This document shows positions 13,110 through 24,605 of a stretch of DNA of 64,000 nt, one piece after another. The notes beneath the pieces were generated by a model. That model saw only the letters and a program-made list of their open reading frames with translations. It had not been told where the DNA came from and did no database searches. The position numbers were made by a program, and so were the translations under genes. The stretch's first letter is position 1. The number at the start of each line of letters is the position of its first letter. Origin of the DNA: Prostheceraeus crozeri (Eukaryota; Platyhelminthes; Polycladida; Euryleptidae). Where the stretch lies: assembly GCA_907163375.1 (NCBI GenBank), contig CAJQUW010012929.1, forward strand, positions 62,001-126,000, read 5' to 3'.

Positions 13110-15730
13110 CACGAATAATTGACAGTTATACATACCAAAGATATCTGATGATGATCGTCAAAATATAATTGCGGATATACGTGTATGTTTAGTTAATCTC
13201 CGTGAGATGTACATTATAATCAGCAAACTGTCATGATTGATAATGATTGGAGCCACAAGAAATTCATGTAGATAATTAGACAAAGGGAAACTTTAGTTTC
13301 AATCCTTTTGATCATGTACAGCAAGTCGACAATTTCGATAGGGGCTTACTGAATTTTAGCCGGCTAAATATCAAATCGAATGAAACTCTGCCGGTAGACT
13401 TACGTGTTATATCGCCTCACATTAACTCACCTGGATAGTCTGCTGGCAATTAAATGGTTTTGATATTTCAATATTTATTATTTGTTGGCTCTTCATCAAT
13501 TCAATATTTCAAGCAGAAAATCGGACCGATTTAGTTTTCGTCTGCGTCTGCGTGCATGAACAACGGCATGTCACCCAAACTGACTGCGTACTCTTCCAGT
13601 TTTAGTGTGATGCCATTGCTTATCAAATCTGATGAATATGAAATGGGTTTGATTTTCTGCCGGCAGTATTTTAGTTTATGAGAAGTCTCAATGAACGGAG
13701 CCATAATCGCATTCAAAATTTAATTTTATTACTACAGTCACATTGATACTGCCACACACTAATTACATTGTTATTGCAGCAGCAAGTCACGTGCCGGAAT
13801 GCAACCAGTATGTATATTTCCCAATATTTTAACTGATTTGTTTTGATAACAGCTGAAAGTTTTGAATTTAATTATTACTCCAACTTAAACAAAAAAACAA
13901 TTTAGGATGTCATTGTCTTGGCTATAGTGTAAGCCTTAAAAGGTCTTGGCTCATTACATATAAGTTACAGACAGACATTGTGCGTATTTAATCCTAGTTG
14001 AATTATGCCCAATTGTATAATCGAATATTTATGTCTTTTATCCTTTCTGTCTATGGTATGATCTAATTCATCAAAGTTCCTGAGATTCGCATTTTACGTC
14101 CTTAATGAAACATTTCATTTGAAGAGCACCATAAGTTGACTTAACATGATATAGTATCCAACTTACGATTCATGCTGAGGTTGATGCATTTACTAGCACT
14201 GTTAATAGTTGCCATACTACCTTGGTCTAATAGTTATTTGACGTTGTACAGAATGTTCATCTTAGAGATAGGATTCCAGGATTTGATATCAATTATATTC
14301 ACATACTAATATACAAAGAATGTAAATATATTTGAAATATTGGTAAAAACATTGAACGAATATCTCTGATTAAAGCTATGAATAAAATTTACAAACGTGA
14401 AAGAATTTTTTGATTGTCATTGTGAAAAATGATTCAGTTCACTCTTTAATAATTATACTTTGACCAAACGTGAAATAGGTAATATTCTAAAATAAATTGT
14501 TGCTTCATGGCTTTTTTCTTTGGAGACTTCATAGACACCTCTACTAAGAAATCCTTCAGCAATACACAAAATGTTTAGAGATATAGAATTTCCTGAATTA
14601 TATGAATATCATGCACAATGATGATCATGACCAATGACCATGATAACAAGATGTTGATGATGATGACGTAGAGGACGTATATTGCATCCTCTATGGTATA
14701 TAAATTGCAGATATAGACTATCATAGATTAATCCAAATGATAGCAGATATATTTAAAAAAGTTTGTTTTAATGATATATGTTCCTGTTTTAGTTAAATTT
14801 ATTTCATCGCAATATGTTTACGATTGCACACTCCCGTGTGGTAAACCGTAAACCCATTTAAGCTGCGATCTATTCCCATTGGCTTTGTATAAATTCCGAA
14901 ATCCATAGCTTGAGCTCGGGCCGCTCATACATTCGCTGTACAAACATGTATTTTACGATGCTGAATTAGAACGGCTATCTTTATTTCTGGACATATTTCA
15001 CCTATCAGTTGGATTTATTAGTATTATGCTTTTCTCCGTTACGATTGTTATAATTACCTTAACGAATATTAAGTTTGAAATACATTTGATGAACTTGACA
15101 ACATATACACGTATCAATAACTTAATGTATTTGCGAGCCACAATGAAAGTATTTGTTTCCAAGTCTATATACCATGTCTATTATCCATTATTGCAGACTC
15201 CAAATTGTTCATTATAAAAAATTTAAGTAATGGTTCTTTTATTGTAGATAGTAATTAGGGATTCAGTATTAACGGTTCAATCGATGTAATGACCGTAATA
15301 TTAGGTTTTCCAGCACAGCCGAAATAGTTAATACTGTATTTGTAATATGTATATTCAGGCATGCCGCGGATCCGAGGATTTCCGTGGTGGCCCACGTCTG
15401 ATCAAAGTATTAGGAAAAGGTGGTTATGCGGAGGAACCCAAGCCATCAACACTCATGTGATGATGCATATTTTCATTTTGAATTTGGCTTTTGACTTTTA
15501 GTATTGTGGGTTCCTTGATATGTTATCATATAAAGATCTATAGATACGTGTTATGTAATCGATTAGCACAAGAAGTTCATTCGCAAATAATGGCACCCTT
15601 ACCGAGAGAAAGATTACAGCCATGTACACCTTCCTTTCAAGCACCAATAGACTATTTTGATCATTTTGTGGTTAAAGTCGGTTGTGGATTTAAAACACAC
15701 AAACATTATGGAGTTTTATTCACATGCTTT
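13110..15730. other. No gene recognised
   Basis: AT-rich sequence with short frames only. A small hairpin lies near 14817-14854 (GTTTACG ... CGTAAAC with an inner CACAC/GTGTG). No coding remnant was recognised up to the Penelope-like element. Confidence 0.45.
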
Positions 15731-15800
15731 AACACGTGAGCAGTATAAAGGGTTCAAAAGAAAAGATTCTTCGGGTACTTCCAAGCGATTATTATTGCGT

Positions 15801-15835
15801 GTGCGACGTTTCGCCCCAAAGGCTTAATCATGCAC
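15801..15835 (-). other. Hammerhead-ribozyme-like motif, left PLE arm
   Basis: Mirror of the motif at 20183-20216. Read on the minus strand it is TGATTAAGCC, a short hairpin, then GGCGAAACGTC. Position and form match the minimal hammerheads known in Penelope-like elements, but the core departs from CUGAUGA, so activity is doubtful. Confidence 0.4.
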
Positions 15836-15962
15836 GAATGAAGATGTACAGCGCAACATTCACATCATAGGACCGAAGAAAAACGATAAAGAAAATTATC
15901 ACGTGAGCACATGTTAAGGTTAAAAATTCTACTGATAACAAAGATTAAAAGTACCATGAAAA

Positions 15963-17995
15963 TTAAGAAAATCTTGAGGCGGATGTGCAAAAGTTCATAT
16001 GGTTGAAAGATTCTTGTCTGTTCATAGCTTGGTTACCAGCATCATTGATGTATCTGCTTTCCAAGCTCCTTCTCTTCACATAACCTTTCAGATTTCGGTG
16101 CACGATCTCCCATTCAATATTCATTGAATGTCCTTTATGGTCAGAAACAAAGTGTTCCTTCACTGTAGAGGGATTATTCGACATTACGTGTTCCTTTATG
16201 CGCGTCCCTACCAATCTTGATGTCTCACCGATATAGTATTTCGAGCACAATTTGCAGGTTATCTTGTATATCAGGTTTTTCTCAAAACAGGAATCTTTCT
16301 CTTTTTTAGAAAAGTTACATGCACAGCAATCGGCAGAGCATTGAGGCCTTTCCTTAGGGGGGTGGAATCTCCGTTTTAAGCTGCTTCCGGAGTCGTACCA
16401 AATGTTCATCAGGTCATGTACACCTGTTCTGTTCATCAAGCTGGATATCTTCCGTTTCAAGACTTCATCAATGAAGGGGATTTTCATGTGGATTTTCTTT
16501 TCTTTATCCTTCTTCGATTTAGGCTTGTCTCTAGATCTTAGCTTTCTGTATGTCTTTTTGATAAATGGCAATGGATATCCATTTCTCACGAATTTGTTAA
16601 AAATCAAATCGATGGAATACTGACGGTTTGCTTCGGTTGTGGACCGTCTCTCTGCTCGAATTAGTTCCTCGATCAATATTCTATGTTTTTGAGAAATAGG
16701 TCCTCCCGCATTCCAAGGGAAAATGCAGCCACTGTTTATCTCCTTCGTGTAAAGTCTCGAGGAGAACGTATTGTCAAAACTTTGCTGTATTTCACAGTCG
16801 AGAAAGGGAAGATAGCCTCTGGTTCTCGGTTGGTCTATGGTAAATTGTATGGCTTTGGAGACGGAGTTGCACGTGTTCAACAGTTCCGCAGAGGAGATCT
16901 CTGCTGGCCAAACAATCCAAACGTCATCAATATACCGTTTCCATATAGTGTCAGGGGGTAATTGACTCAAAATACTTCTTTCCACAAAATCCATGTAAAT
17001 TATAGCCAATTGAGGGGCTATGGAATTTCCCATCGAGAGGCCATCATTTTGCTTATAGGTAGTACCATTCATAAGAACGAAATCATTTTCCAAAGCCATT
17101 GAAACTAGCGTCGTGACATGATCGATGTCCATAGTACTCAAAATCTCATTTCTGTGTGAATGTCGCGAAACGAATTGTCTCAATACTGTGAAGATACCAG
17201 GTTCTCCGTTTGCATCTGTCCTAGGCACACTACCGTAGAGATTGACAACATCCAGAGATGCTTGACTGAACGTTTTCGTAGGATCTGGCTTCAAGGATGC
17301 CAACCATTGTACAAAGTGATCTGTATTCGAAATGTGGGCTTCTACATCACAAAGAAGATCATTTAGGCATTTTGACAATTCTTTTGACAATGTTGAAGAT
17401 GGAGCGTCTAACGCAGCGACAATTGGTCGACCTTTCAAGGGACCTGGTTTATGATCTTTGGAAGAGCATAACAACTTGAAGGAATTGGTTCTGAGCATTT
17501 ACAATTTTCCAACCATTTGTAAGTTTTCTCATTCCTTGGTTTGTACTTATTGGAAATTTTGGTCAAAGCATAATTGAATTTCACTTGCTTAGTAGCAGGT
17601 TTCGTGTCTCTCACTTCCATAAAAGCACCAGTGTTAATTGTGGCCTCTTCCACCATTTTATCATATTGATCTTTAGGCATTGCAACGAGCCTACAGGTCT
17701 TGTCAGTCGGAAGTATGACGAGATCCTCTCGTAGCTTTTGGATATCATCTTTGATTTCTTGAGTTAGCGTATTAGGCCTGTGTTTCTTAGCACGAGATAT
17801 TTCAGACGACTTCTGAAGTAAGGTGCGCATACCACCAGAAAATTCAGCAAGTGCATCATTAGAAATGTCTTTTCTCTTCAATTGAGCAATAACAGCATCC
17901 AGTTCAGCACTGCATTCCATCCATTGCTTATCGGAAACTGTTGCGTTGGGGTCAGTAAACGTAGGACCACAATTCAATAAGTTCAGACGTTTATT
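15963..17995 (-). pseudogene. PLE reverse transcriptase with GIY-YIG endonuclease (minus copy)
   Basis: Reverse transcriptase of a Penelope-like retroelement. RT motifs are visible: SLDVVNLYGSVP (motif A), GLSMGNSIAPQ (motif B) and YIDDVWIVW (catalytic motif C). A Cys-rich linker (CSADCCACNF) then leads into the C-terminal GIY-YIG nuclease, with YKITC and YYIGETSRL followed by IKEH. The stop is at 15963. One frameshift near 17455-17500 separates the N-terminal frame (ending ALPK) from the rest (DHKPGPLKGR). The region deleted in the plus copy (17701-17759) is present here. The N-terminus (SLSDNKRLNLLN) differs from that of the plus copy. Product differences between copies are few, e.g. RTRGY versus RTSGY. 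Confidence 0.88.
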
Positions 17996-18039
17996 ATCAG
18001 AAAGAGACACTCTTCCTTATACAAACCGACAAACCCCAC

Positions 18040-20055
18040 AGGTGAATGGTTTCACGAATCTTTCCGAAACACCTATTTCTGAGAAAACGCGAACTTATTT
18101 GAATTGTGGTCCTACGTTTACTGACCCCAACGCAACAGTTTCCGATAAGCAATGGATGGAATGCAGTGCTGAACTGGATGCTGTTATTGCTCAATTGAAG
18201 AGAAAAGACATTTCTAATGATGCACTTGCTGAATTTTCTGGTGGTATGCGCACCTTACTTCAGAAGTCGTCTGAAATATCTCGTGCTAAGAAACACAGGC
18301 CTAATACGCTAACTCAAGACCTGTAGGCTCGTTGCAATGCCTAAAGATCAATATGATAAAATGGTGGAAGAGGCCACAATTAACACTGGTGCTTTTATGG
18401 AAGTGAGAGACACGAAACCTGCTACTAAGCAAGTGAAATTCAATTATGCTTTGACCAAAATTTCCAATAAGTACAAACCAAGGAATGAGAAAACTTACAA
18501 ATGGTTGGAAAATTGTAAATGCTCAGAACCAATTCCTTCAAGTTGTTATGCTCTTCCCAAAGATCATAAACCAGGTCCCTTGAAAGGTCGACCAATTGTC
18601 GCTGCGTTAGACGCTCCATCTTCAACATTGTCAAAAGAATTGTCAAAATGCCTAAATGATCTTCTTTGTGATGTAGAAGCCCACATTTCGAATACAGATC
18701 ACTTTGTACAATGGTTGGCATCCTTGAAGCCAGATCCTACGAAAACGTTCAGTCAAGCATCTCTGGATGTTGTCAATCTCTACGGTAGTGTGCCTAGGAC
18801 AGATGCAAACGGAGAACCTGGTATCTTCACAGTATTGAGACAATTCGTTTCGCGACATTCACACAGAAATGAGATTTTGAGTACTATGGACATCGATCAT
18901 GTCATGACGCTAGTTTCAATGGCTTTGGAAAATGATTTCGTTCTTATGAATGGTACTACCTATAAGCAAAATGATGGCCTCTCGATGGGAAATTCCATAG
19001 CCCCTCAATTGGCTATAATTTACATGGATTTTGTGGAAAGAAGTATTTTGAGTCAATTACCCCCTGACACTATATGGAAACGGTATATTGATGACGTTTG
19101 GATTGTTTGGCCAGCAGAGATCTCCTCTGCGGAACTGTTGAACACGTGCAACTCCGTCTCCAAAGCCATACAATTTACCATAGACCAACCGAGAACCAGC
19201 GGCTATCTTCCCTTTCTCGACTGTGAAATACAGCAAAGTTTTGACAATACGTTCTCCTCGAGACTTTACACGAAGGAGATAAACAGTGGCTGCATTTTCC
19301 CTTGGAATGCGGGAGGACCTATTTCTCAAAAACGTGGAATATTGATCGGGGAACTAATTCGAGCAGAGAGACGGTCCACAAGCGAAGCAAATCGTCATTA
19401 TTCCATCGATTTGATTTTTAACAAATTCGTGAGAAATGGATATCCATTGCCATTTATCAAAAAGACATACAGAAAGCTAAGATCTAGAGACAAGCCTAAA
19501 TCGAAGAAGGATAAAGAAAAGAAAATCCACATGAAAATCCCCTTCATTGATGAAGTCTTGAAACGGAAGATATCCAGCTTGATGAAAAGAACAGGTGTAC
19601 ATGACCTGATGAACATTTGGTACGACTCCGGAAGCAGCTTAAAACGGAGATTCCACCCCCCTAAGGAAAGGCCTCAATGCTCTGCCGATTGCTGTGCATG
19701 TAACTTTTCTAAAAAAGAGAAAGATTCCTGTTTTGAGAAAAACCTGATATACAAGATAACCTGCAAATTGTGCTCGAAATACTATATCGGTGAGACATCA
19801 AGATTGGTAGGGACGCGCATAAAGGAACACGTAATGTCGAGTAATCCCTCTACAGCGAAGGAACACTTTGTTTCTGACCATAAAGGACATTCAATGAATA
19901 TTGAATGGGAGATCGTGCACCGAAATCTGAAAGGTTATGTGAAGAGAAGGAGCTTGGAAAGCAGATACATCAATGATGCTGGTAACCAAGCTATGAACAG
20001 ACAAGAATCTTTCAACCATATGAACTTTTGCACATCCGCCTCAAGATTTTCTTAA
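18040..20055 (+). pseudogene. PLE reverse transcriptase with GIY-YIG endonuclease (plus copy)
   Basis: Same domains as the minus copy, in one uninterrupted frame from the ATG at 18337 to the TAA at 20055 (572 residues): RT motifs A, B and C, the Cys-rich linker, then GIY-YIG (YKITC, YYIGETSR, RIKEH). The upstream part (about 18040-18326) encodes the N-terminus (NLSETPISEKTRTYLNCG onward) but ends at a stop. A 59-bp segment present in the minus copy (17701-17759) is missing here and shifts the frame. The deletion ends share short microhomology (CAAGA). Element and copy are therefore defective only in this N-terminal region. Confidence 0.88.
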
Positions 20056-20182
20056 TTTCCATGGTACTTTTAATCTTTGTTATCAGTAGAATTTTTAACC
20101 TTAACATGTGCTCACGTGATAATTTTCTTTATCGTTTTTCTTCGGTCCTATGATGTGAATGTTGCGCTGTACATCTTCATTC

Positions 20183-20216
20183 GTGCATGATTAAGCCTTT
20201 GGGGCGAAACGTCGCA
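20183..20216 (+). other. Hammerhead-ribozyme-like motif, right PLE arm
   Basis: Downstream of the PLE stop codon lies GTGC, ATGATTA, AGCC-TTTGG-GGC, then CGAAACGTC and GCAC. Minimal hammerheads with CUGAUGA, a small stem II, CGAAAC and GUC are known in Penelope-like elements. Stem II and the GAAAC/GTC side are well matched. The CUGAUGA side deviates at two positions, including the catalytic G8 position (here T). This is probably a relic or divergent form. Confidence 0.45.
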
Positions 20217-20866
20217 CACGCAATAATAATCGCTTGGAAGTACCCGAAGAATCTTTTCTTTTGAACCCTTTATATTATGGAACCGGGTACGTGGAGGACT
20301 CGGCCTCAGGGCCATATCACGTGAGCAGTACACTTGGAACTGGCCACAAATGCATCATCTGACGAGCTGCTGCAGGTTTTACGAAGATTATTAATATGCT
20401 ATTAATATGCCTAAATACGGTATAGGCCTTGGCTTACGATGTTCAATGTCTCAGCATGCATATCCCGTCTACAGAGTGGTGTGTAGAAGAGAGCTTTAGG
20501 ATAAACCTTTTCTAATCATAAATATCAAATTTACAGATTCTAATAAAGCGCCCAGCGGTCGCCGCTTAATAAGCCCAGCCCTTTATCAAAGCCAGTGAAT
20601 CCCAGTCCGGATTTACTCCATTCAGGCCATAACAGAATATTTCGCTTTATAGGCCATCCTCCGCTTGTTAAGCACAGTACAATGAATCGATATTGTGACG
20701 GATAGAATACTCATAATGAGATAGCATCATAATGCATTGCGATGCCACTATATTTCTTGATTTGAAAGACCCTGAATGAAAGTTATCAGGTTTGCATACA
20801 CTGTCTTTTCCCTTCTCTTAATTGGTTGTCGCTGGATAAGGTAATCTGAAAAATAACACTTTTTCA

Positions 20867-21055
20867 GTGTCTATCAAATCAGGAAACATATCAATGATAC
20901 TTAATACTGAGCATAACAATATTTGTAATTGTATGTACTGCGTTAACCGGCAAGGGCCAGGAAGTTGCTCGTCTAAAAATGCAGTCTATCGTATTAAGTG
21001 TGAAATTTGCCTATCCTTCTACGTTGGTCAAACAGCTAGAACTAAGAAACATCGT
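20867..21055 (+). pseudogene. PLE GIY-YIG domain scrap (second family)
   Basis: A short frame contains CNCMYC, then SCSSKNAVYRIKCEICLSFY and VGQTARTKKHR. This is the Cys-rich linker and GIY-YIG core (YRIKC, YVGQT, R, H) of a Penelope-like element. The sequence differs clearly from the 15.7-20.3 kb pair, so it belongs to another family. The RT part is absent and the frame degenerates after about 21055. Confidence 0.75.
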
Positions 21056-21814
21056 AAAACATCACCCATCAATGTTTACTTTACATCCATTTTGTGTCAA
21101 CCAGAGCAAACTCCGTGGTTCCAGAGCCAAGCAGTATTCAGGGATGGTGCATTTTGAACTTCCTGATGCTGAGGCAGAGCTCGAAACTGATGAATGTCGA
21201 AAAGTAGGAAAATTTTGATCGAATTCGAAAAGTTATCATTCAAACTTTAAAATTTCCGAATAGATGAATGCAACACAAATGCAACACCCATGTATCAAAT
21301 TCATGTTTCCTATGTGAAAGCTGTTCTGTTGATAAGATAGTAAAGCACTTTTTACATTGCATGTGTTGAGCTTTTCATGTTTGATGCAATAAGATTTTCC
21401 AAAACGTCATAACATTGCTTACATATCCCTATGATTTTATTGTATATTTTTTCGAACTTCGAGACAATGATTTTGCCCTTAAAAGTCGGAAAGTCTGATG
21501 AGTAGGAAGATTTCGAGCTATGTGCTGACATCAGACGTGCGGTGGAATAGGAAGATCTTTGATGATATTCCTATTTTTTCACGTTTCATATTTTTGCCGG
21601 GAACTCAGTTAATTTCGCTATTTTGTAGATCAGTCTTATTCTATCTGTAGTCGTACATCAAGTAAAACGCAGCCGAATAAACTAAATTTGCTTTCTCGTT
21701 AATTTCATGACTTTTATATCATATGCATGTACTATACTATCATGTGTGAGGGACGGTATGGGCTTGTCTTTTTATTGACAAGTCTCCTAATTAGAGTTCC
21801 CTGTGATTTTAATT
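21056..21814. other. No gene recognised
   Basis: AT-rich sequence following the PLE scrap. Nothing with a recognisable motif was seen on either strand. Confidence 0.4.
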
Positions 21815-22519
21815 GGATGTGCACCGAACCTCGATTTTTGAGGTGCGGTCGAACCTCAAAAAAAAGTTCGATCTAACTTACTGATATTTTCATCTGAGTA
21901 TTTCAAAGTATTGCATGAGCCATCCTCTATTGAAATTTCACAGTCAAGTATACTTCTTACCTTGCGAATTGATGAGTCCTCAATACATTCTCATGCATTA
22001 AACTTTCCTTTTCCTAAACCTAGAACGGGTAAACGACAGATTCCTACTCTAGCAAATTGCAGCAAATAAGCATATCTCCAGTCTGTGCTCATCAGTGTAC
22101 TCAGAAAGAATGTTTTCGGCGGCGGGAAAGATTTGGGAGGACCACCGCTCCCTCCTGCTTCAATCTGGTAGCGAAATGTTGTTTTTAAATAAGAAAATTC
22201 AGTGACTGTTACTCGTTTTGTTACTGCCTATTAATGCAGTTTAAACTTTCTTTTCTTGCCTCTAGGTTTTACTCTATCGCAAGCTAACGCTAAAGTCGTT
22301 CACAAACAAAGCTACAAACCTAAATTCCAAAAAATTCCGAACCTAATACTTTACGAGACTAAAAAAAATAACTCAAGCCTATAAGTGATGGAATGTAATA
22401 AATCGAAATCGTAAATTCTTGGATAGAATAAAGCACGAAGAAAAATATTCAGAATAGAAAATTTTTAGTTAATGCAAAAGGGTTCGATAGTTCGACCGAA
22501 CCGAACGTTCGGTACATCC
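21815..22519. mobile_element. hAT-like non-autonomous element (MITE)
   Basis: The left end reads GGATGTGCACCGAACCTCG. The right end, on the minus strand, reads GGGATGTACCGAACGTTCGG. Both belong to the GGGATGTnCCGAA type of TIR common in hAT MITEs, with further internal GTTCGA/TCGAAC inverted words. Flanks TTTTAATT and AATTTTATT are AT-rich and similar, which suits but does not prove an 8-bp duplication. No transposase remnant was recognised inside. Confidence 0.6.
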
Positions 22520-23980
22520 CTAATTTTATTGTAAATTGATGATTATTTTTCACTGTCTATCCGGTTGCTGTAGATCATAAGAAATACATTCTGTAGACGA
22601 CGCCTACACTGTAGAGCTGCGGAGGCGTCAATAAAAGTCCGAAATTTGTTTTAAGATGTAATTCATGTTACCCTTCAAGAAAAAGACGGAATGAAGTCTA
22701 AATACATGTCTCCAGTGAATAGATTCCATCGGTTTATTACTAACGCATAGGTTACATCCATGCCGTTTGTATAGTCAAATTTCTTAGTAGGCTATACTCC
22801 ACTATTCAAAGGAGAAATTTATTAAAATGATCCAGAGGCTATCGTTCTTTTGATTAATTCCGTGCTTGGACACTCGCTGCCGTTTCCTTTGATTAATGAA
22901 TGAATTTTCATTACTTACTGGGAATAAAGTCGACTGATTAAGCTTGTCGCCAACGTTGAATGTGTTCCGTGCGTGTACACTAACCAGTTTTATTGCTACT
23001 AACAAATGTTCACTAGATAAAGTAACAGTTGAAATTCTAAGAAATCTATCTTTTGTACTGATTGTCAAAACATGCGACGTCGAATGACAGCCTTCACAGC
23101 CTTCCTTCACTCCTTTGAGAAGAAATATTGTTCAATATAAATTAATCAAAGGTATTTCAATTTCAAGAAGTCAGAATTCATGCGTAGATCCACTAAAACT
23201 TTGTTTTAATCTTATATTCCTCTATCAATTCAGAAATGGAATAAGCCTACAGTGCGGGGACGAGGACGAGAAATGAACCAGAACTCTTCATGTTGGAGGA
23301 TCTGTTCAAATTGAATTACCTTTTGTCGTGGCTTACATAAACAAACTTATGTAAAGACCCTCAGAAAATCATCTGAAGAAGATTTTGAAAAAAGTGAGTT
23401 AACTAACCAAGTCAAGAAATTTGAATATCATCCATGATTCTCTCCTTCAGCTGAACAGCACATTATGTATGTAGATGGTAACACCTAGTAGGGGGTGGTT
23501 AATTGTATACAGTCAACCAACTGAAACAGGATAACGATATTTCCTCTCAACAAGTTGCGAGGTAGAGTGTGATGCAGGTCCAGTGGTCCACTGAAGTCAT
23601 CAGTGTTCTCCGAGATAATCTGTACCGAAACTGACTGATAATTTCGGAGAAAGAAATCTGTGGATCATCGTCTTGTTTCACATTCGGTTGACTATTATAA
23701 TTTGAGTTAAATACCACAGGTGGTGTGGACTGATGGTTCGTGATTCCTCTAGAACTTACGTCATGATCATGTCACTTAGTATCAGAATCGTTTGTGATCT
23801 CCTGTAAAGTTGGCAATCTGAACAATGTTCAATATTAAGTAAATTCACACCTTGCTTCCCAAAATTACTATGTATTAGCAAAAAATTAATTATTTAACTA
23901 TTCAACTTAATTTTATTTCCAAGCGTTCGAGGTTTGTACCTCATGCTCTGGAGGAAATCTAGGGTGGACATAACTTAATG
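22520..23980. other. No gene recognised
   Basis: AT-rich sequence. The longest frame, on the minus strand around 22802-23110, shows no recognised domain. No repeat of note was seen. Confidence 0.4.
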
Positions 23981-23982
23981 GT

Positions 23983-24101
23983 ATTCATATTATGAAATTT
24001 AAGCGTAACAATGCAGAAGAAATTAAATTCAAGCTTAGACTTTCAGGTCTCATTTCAATGTGTTTTTCTGCATTGTTACGTTTAAATTTTATAATATGAA
24101 T
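23983..24101. repeat. Fold-back repeat, 35-bp arms
   Basis: ATTCATATTATGAAATTTAA at 23983-24002 continues into GCGTAACAATGCAGAA. It is mirrored by TTCTGCATTGTTACG then TTTAAATTTTATAATATGAAT, ending at 24101, with about 50 bases between. The few mismatches suggest an old miniature fold-back element. Confidence 0.75.
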
Positions 24102-24381
24102 GCATGCAACATCAAGTTTAATAAGTTTGGGAGGCAATATACGAATTTACTTAAAAGTGAAAATTGCGCTTCCGTGTTTAGCAAACAATCAAACGTTCTA
24201 TAAATCAGTGTGCCGACTTTGAATGTTAGAAAGTGTAATTCGTTTTAAACTCAAACCTTATACACATGTAATAACGAGCAGAAAGAAATTACGACAGTTC
24301 ATAAGTTGCCCATTGTTTTGCATTGCTTATGACCCATCTTTTCTTAGATTATATAAGAGATGGCTTAAGGTGGGAGGACCA

Positions 24382-24605
24382 TAATAAGGTACCAGTTACT
24401 TTGAATGAAAATATCCGTTTTCTCTCCCGAAATGTAATGCCAATACGAATTAATAATCGCAAAAATAAAATATCAGTACAACCAAACTCAGTCAGGCTGC
24501 ACTGATATTCGATTTTTGCGATTATTAATTCGTATTGGCATTACATTTCGGGAGAGAAAACGGATATTTTCATTCAAAATAACTGGTACATTATTTCTTA
24601 GATTA
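24382..24605. mobile_element. Fold-back miniature element, about 95-bp arms
   Basis: The left arm (about 24382-24479, starting AATAAGGTACCAG) is the near-exact reverse complement of the right arm (about 24504-24602, ending CTGGTACATTATT). The loop is about 24 bases. Arms include CCGTTTTCTCTCCCGAAATG and its mirror. Arm-to-arm identity is very high with a few changes (e.g. AATAAGGTACC versus AATAATGTACC). Both strands carry short chance frames because of the mirror. This is a miniature inverted-repeat element with no coding capacity. Confidence 0.85.

Larger units (their letters stand above)
15733..20330. mobile_element. Head-to-head inverted pair of Penelope-like elements
   Basis: Two nearly identical PLE copies face away from each other around a spacer of about 100 bp (about 17996-18095): one on the minus strand (arm about 15746-17995) and one on the plus strand (arm about 18096-20273). 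The 13-mer CACGTGAGCAGTA occurs in direct orientation just outside both ends, at 15733-15745 and 20318-20330. It looks like a target-site duplication of the whole inverted pair. About 43 bp (20275-20317) lie between the right arm and the right repeat. PLEs often integrate as partial or inverted multimers. The arms form one of the largest inverted repeats in the window. Confidence 0.88.

Noticed and set aside
12669..13138. Two minus-strand frames of 87 and 103 codons
   Set aside because: They overlap the GGATATCC-word repeat and lack any domain; likely chance frames.
16402..17479. Plus-strand open frames of 60-92 codons inside the left PLE arm
   Set aside because: They are antisense shadows of the minus-strand reverse transcriptase and recur mirrored in the right arm (18440-19616).
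22802..23110. 102-codon minus-strand frame
   Set aside because: No motif, no homologue recognised, and length expected by chance in this sequence.
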